From Clostridiales bacterium (GTDB lineage Bacteria > Bacillota > Clostridia > Saccharofermentanales > Saccharofermentanaceae): a DNA stretch of 64,000 bases. The DNA is taken from positions 1-64,000 of the forward strand of contig JAFWFV010000049.1 in the NCBI GenBank assembly GCA_017515465.1, written 5' to 3'. How positions within the stretch are numbered: the first letter of the stretch is position 1; each line of letters opens with the position of its first letter. Of this stretch, positions 54,868 through 61,587 are shown one piece after another. Under the pieces are notes generated by a model. It was not told the DNA's origin. It saw only the letters and a list, made by a program, of their open reading frames with translations, and made no database searches. Position numbers and translations under genes: made by a program.

Positions 54868-55884
54868 ATGCTCCGAAGCGTTAAGATAGGCAATCTGACA
54901 ATAGATACCCCGATATGTCTTGCCCCTATGGCGGGCACTTCCACTGTCGTTTACAGGAGGATATGCCATGAGTTTGGAGCGGGTTTTTGCCCCACCGAAC
55001 TGTCATCGGCCAGATCGGTGAGGTTCGCGGGAACGGACAAGGGATTCAGATACATGAGGATCGACCCCGAAGGGGAGGGGATATGTTCCATCCAGCTCTT
55101 TGGCAGCGACCCCGAGGATTTTGACTATGCTGTCAGGGCCGTATGCGAAGATCCCAGGCTGTCAGGCGTTTCGATAATAGACATCAACATGGGATGTCCC
55201 GTACCCAAGGTGGTAAAGACCGGGGCAGGATCTGCATTGATCAGGACACCTGATCTGGCAGGCAGGATAGTTGGTGCCGCCCGCAGGGCTGCAGTGATCT
55301 ACGGCAAGCAGGTAACCGTCAAGACCAGGGTAGGATTTGACAGACCCCTGGAGAGCGCAGACCTTATCAGGGCAGTGCTGGATAACGGCGCTCAGATGGT
55401 ATGCATCCACGGCAGGACCAGGGATCAGATGTACATGGGCAACGCTGACTGGGATCAGCTGGCATCCCTGTCTGAGATCGTCCATGCTTATAAAGTCCCC
55501 TTCTTTGCCAACGGAGATATCAGGGATGTCCTATCCGCAAACAAGGTCATTGAACTGACGGGGGCAGAAGGTATAATGGTAGGACGGGCGGCAATGGGCA
55601 ATCCGTGGCTGTTCGCCGAACTGGCAAAGGAACTCTGCGGCGTGGATATAGACTGCAGAAAACCGACTGATAAAGACAGGGTCGACATGATCATGAGATA
55701 TCTGAACGAGACCCTGGAATACATCAGGGAAGAGGTGGCCGTAAAGGAGGCCCGGAGCGTTATGCCCCACTACATAAAGGGGATCAGAGGCGCCGCCAGG
55801 ATCAGATACGAACTGGTCAATGCCACCACCATCAATCAGGTGGAGCACATATTGTACGATATGTTATTAGGAGAAAAAGACTGA
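54868..55884 (+). CDS. dusB: tRNA-dihydrouridine synthase B
   Basis: The 338-residue FMN enzyme reduces uridines in tRNA D-loops. It has the Dus N-terminal LAPMAGTSTVVYRRIC, IDINMGCPVPKVVKTGAG with the catalytic cysteine, CIHGRTRDQMYMGNADW and FANGDI ... GAEGIMVGRAAMGNPW. Length and order are those of DusB. Its stop overlaps the next start by one base. Confidence 0.93.
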   Translation: MLRSVKIGNLTIDTPICLAPMAGTSTVVYRRICHEFGAGFCPTELSSARSVRFAGTDKGFRYMRIDPEGEGICSIQLFGSDPEDFDYAVRAVCEDPRLSGVSIIDINMGCPVPKVVKTGAGSALIRTPDLAGRIVGAARRAAVIYGKQVTVKTRVGFDRPLESADLIRAVLDNGAQMVCIHGRTRDQMYMGNADWDQLASLSEIVHAYKVPFFANGDIRDVLSANKVIELTGAEGIMVGRAAMGNPWLFAELAKELCGVDIDCRKPTDKDRVDMIMRYLNETLEYIREEVAVKEARSVMPHYIKGIRGAARIRYELVNATTINQVEHILYDMLLGEKD

Positions 55885-56510
55885 TGACGATGCTCATTGT
55901 TACATTACTGTCAGTTATCGGAGGAGCGATCTGCTGCTTTGCAGGTTACAGGATATTCCGCGTCGCCCTGTCTTTCATAGGGGCATGTCTGGGGGCTTAC
56001 CTGGGAATGCTCCTGTACGGATGGCTGTCAGGCATGGACATACCATTCATGCACATGGAGTATTCAGAGATAATAACGGTTGCCGTGTGCGCCATAGCGT
56101 TGGGTGCGCTGTCATTTGGACTGTACATGAAAGCCCTGGTTGCGGTGGTGACGATCATATGCGGATGGTATTTCTTTTCCGATGTCAATTCGGCCGGGAT
56201 CAGATTGCCCTGGTCTTCGCCTCTCATCACACTTGCAGTATCACTCCTGTTCGGACTGGTGATCGGTTTTGCCGTTTACTATCTCCAGGAATGGGCGATC
56301 AAGATCTTTACCGCATTCATCGGGGCAAAGATAATCGCATCCGTTCTGGTGCCCTTTCTCACGGCCCTCATTACCGAGCATCAGGGCAACTTTGTGATCA
56401 GCCTGCTGTCCAATGAGATCTCCAGTAATACGCAGATCGCAATAGGTGCTGCAGCGGTGCTGCTGCTCACCGGAGCGGGCATTGCAGTACAAATGTCAAA
56501 ACACGATTAA
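55884..56510 (+). CDS. Seven-helix membrane protein, DUF4203/TMEM198-like
   Basis: The 208-residue protein is almost entirely hydrophobic, with seven predicted helices and glycine-rich motifs GGAICCFAGYRIFR and GACLGAYLGMLLYG, as in DUF4203/TMEM198 proteins of unknown function. It begins one base inside the dusB stop. A role linked to dusB is not evident. Confidence 0.65.
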   Translation: MTMLIVTLLSVIGGAICCFAGYRIFRVALSFIGACLGAYLGMLLYGWLSGMDIPFMHMEYSEIITVAVCAIALGALSFGLYMKALVAVVTIICGWYFFSDVNSAGIRLPWSSPLITLAVSLLFGLVIGFAVYYLQEWAIKIFTAFIGAKIIASVLVPFLTALITEHQGNFVISLLSNEISSNTQIAIGAAAVLLLTGAGIAVQMSKHD

Positions 56511-56540
56511 TAATATTCATAGATTGTCGTAAATTTATAC

Positions 56541-56569
56541 TTGACCAGACCTGAATGGCGTGTTATCTT
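56541..56569 (+). promoter_or_regulatory. Promoter-like sequence in the gap after the membrane protein
   Basis: TTGACC (56541-56546) and TATCTT (56564-56569) are 17 bases apart, with TG two bases upstream of the -10. No coding gene follows on this strand. Confidence 0.5.
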
Positions 56570-56575
56570 TACTGC

Positions 56576-56690
56576 AACAAGTTGGAATAGATGGAATCGG
56601 ATGATTCATTAATTAAGCCAATCTACACACAATCTATCCCTTATTCCATGTCGAGGGCGCGCCAATTAATACTGGTGCGCCCTCGATATG
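56576..56690 (+). ncRNA. Candidate small RNA
   Basis: A transcript from the promoter at 56541-56569 would be about 115 bases long and end at the strong hairpin 56651-56686. Inside, TGGAATA (56583-56589) pairs with TATTCCA (56642-56648). No known RNA family is recognised. This rests on promoter and structure alone. Confidence 0.3.
56651..56686. terminator. Strong 14-bp hairpin between convergent genes
   Basis: TCGAGGGCGCGCCA (56651-56664) pairs with 56673-56686 apart from one G-T position. No T run follows on either strand, so this may end transcription only partly. Confidence 0.6.
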
Positions 56691-56699
56691 TTATGGGGA

Positions 56700-57668
56700 T
56701 CATACGATCCTGTTAAGCGTGCCTCCGGCAATGAAATCCTTCAGGTTTTCGGCGGCCATTTCTATGAGACGGATGCGGGTCTCCTGAGGTGCCCATGCGA
56801 TATGGGGAGTAAGGCATGCATTAGGACAGCCCAGCAGAGGATTATCCGCCAGCATGGGTTCCACATTGATGACATCGGCTGAATATCCTGCCAGACGTCC
56901 GTCTCTGAGAGCGGACGCAACTGCATCCTCGTCCACCAGGGGTCCGCGGGCGCAGTTGATGATAAATGCGGAAGGCTTTATGAGCTTTAATGTATCACCG
57001 TTTATCAGACCTTTTGTCTCATCCGTCAGAGGACAGTGGAGACTGATGACGTCAGCGTTCCTGAGGCCTTCTTCCAGAGGCCTGATCCCTACGGGTGTTC
57101 CAAAGCAGTCGACGGCATCAGATCCGGGATTCCTGTGGACTGTTGCGGTGACATTCATTCCCAGTGCACCGGCTATTGCGGCGACCCTCCTGCCGATCTT
57201 TCCGAGGCCTACTATGTGCAGATTCTTGTTCCACAATTCCGAGAGGGGCTGCTTAAAGAAGCAGAACTGTTCGGAGGTGACCCATTCACCCTTCATGACA
57301 GCCTCGTTATGCAGGCCAACCTTGTTTGCCATCTCCAGCATATGTGCTACTGTCATCTGGGCAGTTGCAAAGGTGCTGTATTCGGGAACGTTTGTAACGG
57401 CAATGCCTTTCTGTCTGCAGCAGTCGAGATCGACCACATTGTAACCAGTGGCCAGAACGCCGATATATTTCAAGTCAGGGAGCTGGTCGAGCTCCTCCTT
57501 TCCGAATATCCTCTTGTTGGTGATGGCACAGTCGAATCCACGTGTCCTTTCGACTACGTCCTTCTGATCAGTCGTATCGTATACTACCGTCTCTCCCAGA
57601 GCCTCTATCTCCTTCCATGAGATATCGCCGGGATTTGCTGCGGAACCGTCCAGGATCACTATGCGCAT
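56700..57668 (-). CDS. D-isomer specific 2-hydroxyacid dehydrogenase (glycerate dehydrogenase-like)
   Basis: The 322-residue NAD enzyme has VGLGKIGRRVAAIA, HCPLTDETKGLI, the catalytic arginine in NCARGPLVDEDA, the glutamate in VINVEP and the histidine in LTPHIAWAPQE, all in normal spacing. It is closest by eye to hydroxypyruvate/glycerate dehydrogenases, but the substrate is not fixed. GAGAGGTG precedes the ATG at 57668, so the GTG at 57677 is not used. Confidence 0.88.
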   Translation of the reverse strand: MRIVILDGSAANPGDISWKEIEALGETVVYDTTDQKDVVERTRGFDCAITNKRIFGKEELDQLPDLKYIGVLATGYNVVDLDCCRQKGIAVTNVPEYSTFATAQMTVAHMLEMANKVGLHNEAVMKGEWVTSEQFCFFKQPLSELWNKNLHIVGLGKIGRRVAAIAGALGMNVTATVHRNPGSDAVDCFGTPVGIRPLEEGLRNADVISLHCPLTDETKGLINGDTLKLIKPSAFIINCARGPLVDEDAVASALRDGRLAGYSADVINVEPMLADNPLLGCPNACLTPHIAWAPQETRIRLIEMAAENLKDFIAGGTLNRIV

Positions 57669-57716
57669 GATAAACACCTCTCTTTGGTAAATTATTTCTT
57701 GATTTTCATAAAGAAT

Positions 57717-57725
57717 GTTATATTA
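57717..57725 (+). promoter_or_regulatory. Extended -10 before the CbiG-like gene
   Basis: TGTTATATT (57717-57725) fits an extended -10; TTCTTG lies 17 bases upstream of its TATATT core. Start codon follows 35 bases downstream. Confidence 0.5.
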
Positions 57726-57759
57726 CAAGAGTATATACGCATTGCATGGAGGGACGCAA

Positions 57760-58830
57760 ATGTATTTGCTCTGCTATGGTAGATCCGATAATGCAAAAAA
57801 GACCGGTGACGGTCTTATCGGCAGGATCGGCGGAAGATGGATAGACAGTGCTGATTTCTTTACTTCGAGAGTTCCGGTATCTGCCAGTGAGAGAGATGCG
57901 GTAATTGTCCTCATCCTTCCCCTGGAGGCATCGATAGAGATATTGAACGGTAATTTCTCTCCCACGCTGTCAGGATTCCCTGTCATCTGCTGTTCTCCCG
58001 ACGGGCTTTTTGCTGCCGTCATCAGCAGGGGAGACGGATCGACCCTGGCTGACTGTGACGATGTCTATGGCAGGATCTGCGAATGCCTGGGGCCCAAGTG
58101 TTTCAGGAGCTTCGGCAGCAATGCGGACATTGCTCCGGATCTGTCCACAGCCATCGAATCATACGGCATGACTGCTAATGACAGTGAGAAACTGAGATCA
58201 TATCTCGCAATGATCAGGAGCGGTGAGAAGGTCAGCATATATACCGATCTGCCCATAGTATTTGCAGAGAGCGCGATCGATTCCATGATCTTTGACGTTA
58301 ACAGGTATTCGAGGGAGACCAAGGAATCATTCCTGCAGTCATATATATCACTGACTGCCAGTTCGTCCAGAGCGATATTCATCACATGTGCCAAGCTTCC
58401 GGACTGCCCCGGAGAGCCGCCTCTCGTCCTGATACCCAAGCTGGTCAGTGTGGGATTGGAACTTACGGGGAGATGTGATCCTGAATATGCTGCAGTACTG
58501 GTACTTGCAACACTGGAGAATCACGGCATAGATTCCAGATCCGTATCAACCATCGCCGTATCCCAGTCAGCCAGAGAGAGCGACATCGTACATAAGGTTG
58601 CCGAAATGTTCGGAGCATCCGTTACGGCATTTTCGACCAAGGTGCTCCAGGAGGTCAAGCTGCCTCTCAAGATGACCTTTGCCCCCGTCAGGGAACAGAC
58701 TGACATCGCAACGGCCGCATGCTATCAGACATCCGGAAACGGCAGGATACTCATCAGGCGCGCAGCGGAGAAGAGCGGCCTGGCGATCTCCGCATGTCTG
58801 AAAAGAGGAAATATATTATTAACTGAATAA
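57760..58830 (+). CDS. CbiG-like protein, orphan and degenerate
   Basis: The 356-residue protein resembles CbiG, cobalt-precorrin 5A hydrolase. The C-terminal third (about residues 225-355) has the CbiG/CobE layout: LVSVGLELTGRCDPE, then LATLENHGIDSRSVSTIAV, KVAEMFGASVTAFS and GRILIRRAAEKSGLAISAC. The N-terminal half follows the CbiG length and strand order but lacks the GGAN and GIAxR type motifs. No other cobalamin genes are near, so it may act elsewhere or be a relic with a new role. GGAGGG precedes the ATG at 57760. Confidence 0.55.
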   Translation: MYLLCYGRSDNAKKTGDGLIGRIGGRWIDSADFFTSRVPVSASERDAVIVLILPLEASIEILNGNFSPTLSGFPVICCSPDGLFAAVISRGDGSTLADCDDVYGRICECLGPKCFRSFGSNADIAPDLSTAIESYGMTANDSEKLRSYLAMIRSGEKVSIYTDLPIVFAESAIDSMIFDVNRYSRETKESFLQSYISLTASSSRAIFITCAKLPDCPGEPPLVLIPKLVSVGLELTGRCDPEYAAVLVLATLENHGIDSRSVSTIAVSQSARESDIVHKVAEMFGASVTAFSTKVLQEVKLPLKMTFAPVREQTDIATAACYQTSGNGRILIRRAAEKSGLAISACLKRGNILLTE

Positions 58831-58849
58831 ATATAAAGGAGTAAGAGTC

Positions 58850-59869
58850 ATGAAGAGATTATCCAAAAAAGCTGTAAACACAAGCAAAGGCATCATGATC
58901 GTCGTAGTATCCGTACTCGGCACGATAACACTGGCAGCATGCTCTATCAATTACAGAGAGCTCGCTGACGGCATAAATGACATCGGCAGGGGAATGGATC
59001 ACATGGTCAACGGAACGTCTTCGGCAAGAGAGACAGAAGATCCTTCTGATACTGATCCTACTGAGAGTTCTGAAACTGACGAGACGGCAGAAACGCCTGC
59101 TCCCACCGCAACACCTACACCTGCTCCTACGGGAACTCCCGTTCCGACACCTACACCCATGCCTGACAGGGTCGATTTCTCTGAACTGACAACTGATGAG
59201 ATCAGCGATACCCTGGAGGTCCAGCTGGAGGAATTTGCCGAGAGCCATCATGATGAAGAGGACGGTGAGGAGCTCGTAACATTCGCAGGAAACAGGATGG
59301 TACTGTCCATGCCTGAAAACGAGAATATCCAGCTGGCGCTGAACAGCCTGATAGATGGTTTCTACTATGAGGCAGAAGGACTGTACAACAGATATTCCGG
59401 CGAGGCCGATGCTGCATATGCCCTCGACAGTGAGATATACATGGAGGCTCCATATGCCGTTTCTGTCAATTTCTCATATTCATATAATGGTAGATTATTA
59501 TCTGTTATTAAGAACTACGAGGTAACACAGGGCGAGGAGAACATCATCGACGAGAAGAAAGAGATCGATACATACGATGTACTGACCGGCAATCTCGTAA
59601 CCCCTGCCATGGTTGCAAAGGATACTACTGCCCTCGGAAATGCACTTGCTGCTTCCATCGCATTTGCGGCATCAACAGAAGAGGTTCAGTACACTGCATC
59701 CCAGGTAACTGATCCCGTCATCGTAGTACACGCCCAGGGCAACGGAACAGCCTTTGCCGAAGCATATGGTTTCATCAACGGAACCAGGTTCAATGCACCT
59801 GTAGATCTGACCAATTACGCAGATTATCTAAATTCCTACGGCAAAATTGTATATAAGATCAACCGATGA
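58850..59869 (+). CDS. Lipoprotein with Thr/Pro linker and unrecognised C-terminal domain
   Basis: The 339-residue protein has a lipoprotein signal ending LAAC (Cys31), an acidic Thr/Ser/Pro/Ala-rich linker (about residues 55-105) and a C-terminal domain of about 215 residues. Part of this domain (VSVNFSYSYNGRLLSVIKN, then EKKEIDTYDVLTGNLVT) recalls the DUF3298/RsiV-type fold of Gram-positive anti-sigma and deacetylase proteins, but the match is weak. It follows the CbiG-like gene by 19 bp and may be co-transcribed. Confidence 0.65.
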   Translation: MKRLSKKAVNTSKGIMIVVVSVLGTITLAACSINYRELADGINDIGRGMDHMVNGTSSARETEDPSDTDPTESSETDETAETPAPTATPTPAPTGTPVPTPTPMPDRVDFSELTTDEISDTLEVQLEEFAESHHDEEDGEELVTFAGNRMVLSMPENENIQLALNSLIDGFYYEAEGLYNRYSGEADAAYALDSEIYMEAPYAVSVNFSYSYNGRLLSVIKNYEVTQGEENIIDEKKEIDTYDVLTGNLVTPAMVAKDTTALGNALAASIAFAASTEEVQYTASQVTDPVIVVHAQGNGTAFAEAYGFINGTRFNAPVDLTNYADYLNSYGKIVYKINR

Positions 59870-59902
59870 ATTGCGGCATTTATAAACTTGCATAAAAAAA
59901 AG

Positions 59903-59931
59903 TTGCATATTTGTGGTAATTGTTGTAAACT
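59903..59931 (+). promoter_or_regulatory. Possible promoter of the sugar-binding protein gene
   Basis: TTGCAT (59903-59908) and TAAACT (59926-59931) are 17 bases apart. The remaining leader is about 135 bases. Confidence 0.45.
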
Positions 59932-59937
59932 TCACTC

Positions 59938-60072
59938 GTAAGAATACGCGTTTTATGCGTTATGACGTATAAGGCAGGCGTATCGCGGGCGTACCTCCGG
60001 GTACGGCGCAAGCAAAATTTGGTCCTAATTGGACAGAAAATAAAACCTTAATTTATGAGGAGGAAAAAACAA
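59938..60072 (+). promoter_or_regulatory. Structured 5' leader of the sugar ABC operon
   Basis: It includes a perfect hairpin CGTACC-TCCG-GGTACG (59990-60005) and repeated GCGTAT-like motifs (about 59957-59984). It ends with GAGGAGG before the start codon. A regulatory RNA is possible; no known riboswitch is recognised. Confidence 0.35.
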
Positions 60073-61458
60073 ATGAAGACAAAGAAGATTGTTGCTTTGG
60101 TTCTGTCAATGGCAATGGTTCTCGGCGTTGTTGCAGCTTGTGATAAGACAGGCGAGTCTGAGACATCTGCAGCTTCCGAAACTTCTGCTGATGCTACAAC
60201 AGAAGCTCCTGAATCATCCGAAGAGACAGATCCTGTTGCTGACACATCTGAGTTCGTAGAGCTTCCCGTACAGGAAGTATCAGATGAGGGCGATAAGGTT
60301 CTTATCTATGGATGGAACGAGGAGTTCCCTGGACTCGTTGAGAAGTACTCTGACGTAGAGTTCGATCTCGAGACAACAGAGTCCAACGCATACCAGGCAA
60401 AGTTGGACCAGGTTCTTGCATCTCCTGATGAAGCACCTGACCTGTTCGTTTGTGATGCAGACTATGCTTCCAAGTACATGAACTCTTCCAACACCCTTGC
60501 AATCAATGACATTGGTATCGCTTATTCTGAGCTTTCAGAGATGTACAACTACACTCTGCAGTTCGCTACAGACGATAACAGCGTTATTAAGGGTCTGGCA
60601 TGGCAGGCTTGCCCTTGCGGCGTTTTCTACAACAAGGCTCTTACACAGGAGTACCTTGGCGTATCTGAGCCCGATGATGTTGCTCAGCACTTCGCATCAT
60701 GGGATGCATTCCTCGATGCTGCTAGAACAGTTAAGGAAGCTTCCAATGGTCAGGTTAAGATGATTTCTGGTATCGATGATATCTGGAGATCTTACCTCAA
60801 CACACGTACACAGGGCTGGATCGTTAACGGTGAGCTCGTAATCGACCCCGTTATGGAAGACTACTTCGATCTCGGTAAGGCTCTCCACGATGAGGACCTC
60901 ACATGGCAGACATCACAGTGGTCAGACGCTTGGACAAACAACGCTGGCAACAAGTCAACAGTAGCTTACTTTGGACCTATGTGGCTCGGTAACTTCTGTC
61001 TGCCTTTCGGTGCAGATGGATATGATGCTGCAACAAACGGCGCTTGGGGCCTCACAACAGCACCTGCTCCTTCATTCTGGGGCGGCACATGGATGATGGC
61101 TTCTAAGCACTGCGACATGAAGGCATCTTGCGCTCAGATCATGAGAGACGTAGCTCTTACAGCTGCTAACCTCGAGGATATGGCAAACGGCGGTGAGTTC
61201 GTTAACAGCGTAGCTATCATGACAGCTAAGGCTGCTGATACAAACTTCCACGTAGCTTGGCTCGATGGACAGAACCCTGCTTCTGTTCTCCTCGCTTCTG
61301 CTTCTACTCTTGACAACTCAACAGTAGGTCAGGACGACCAGACAATCAACAATGAGTTCACAACAGCTGCTAACTCTTACTTCGAAGGCACAATCGCTTC
61401 CGTAGCTGATGCTGAGGCTGCATTCGAGAGCGCTCTTTCTGAGCTCGGTATTATCTAA
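60073..61458 (+). CDS. Sugar ABC transporter substrate-binding lipoprotein (family 1)
   Basis: The 461-residue protein has a lipoprotein signal ending VVAAC (Cys23), a Ser/Glu/Thr linker and a two-lobed binding-protein domain (DKVLIYGWNEEFPGLVEKY, PDLFVCDADYASKYMNSS, CGVFYNKALTQEYLG). Codons such as GCT, AAG and GGT are strongly preferred, which suggests high expression. The ATG at 60073 has GAGGAGG upstream; the frame start at 60055 does not. It delivers a carbohydrate, identity unknown, to the permease encoded downstream. Confidence 0.88.
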   Translation: MKTKKIVALVLSMAMVLGVVAACDKTGESETSAASETSADATTEAPESSEETDPVADTSEFVELPVQEVSDEGDKVLIYGWNEEFPGLVEKYSDVEFDLETTESNAYQAKLDQVLASPDEAPDLFVCDADYASKYMNSSNTLAINDIGIAYSELSEMYNYTLQFATDDNSVIKGLAWQACPCGVFYNKALTQEYLGVSEPDDVAQHFASWDAFLDAARTVKEASNGQVKMISGIDDIWRSYLNTRTQGWIVNGELVIDPVMEDYFDLGKALHDEDLTWQTSQWSDAWTNNAGNKSTVAYFGPMWLGNFCLPFGADGYDAATNGAWGLTTAPAPSFWGGTWMMASKHCDMKASCAQIMRDVALTAANLEDMANGGEFVNSVAIMTAKAADTNFHVAWLDGQNPASVLLASASTLDNSTVGQDDQTINNEFTTAANSYFEGTIASVADAEAAFESALSELGII

Positions 61459-61496
61459 TTCTTAACTGAATTAAATAATTCAATCTAAGGTAATCG

Positions 61497-61528
61497 TGCG
61501 GGGCGGGGCAATACCCTGCCCCGCATTT
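61497..61528 (+). terminator. Stem-loop between binding protein and permease genes
   Basis: TGCGGGGC (61497-61504) pairs with GCCCCGCA (61518-61525), with further G-C pairing inside, then TTTCC. A partial terminator here is common in such operons and lets the binding protein be made in excess. Confidence 0.65.
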
Positions 61529-61587
61529 CCTTACTTTAACAAACAACAACAATTCAAACGGCAAATTAATTTTGGAGAGTGACGAAG

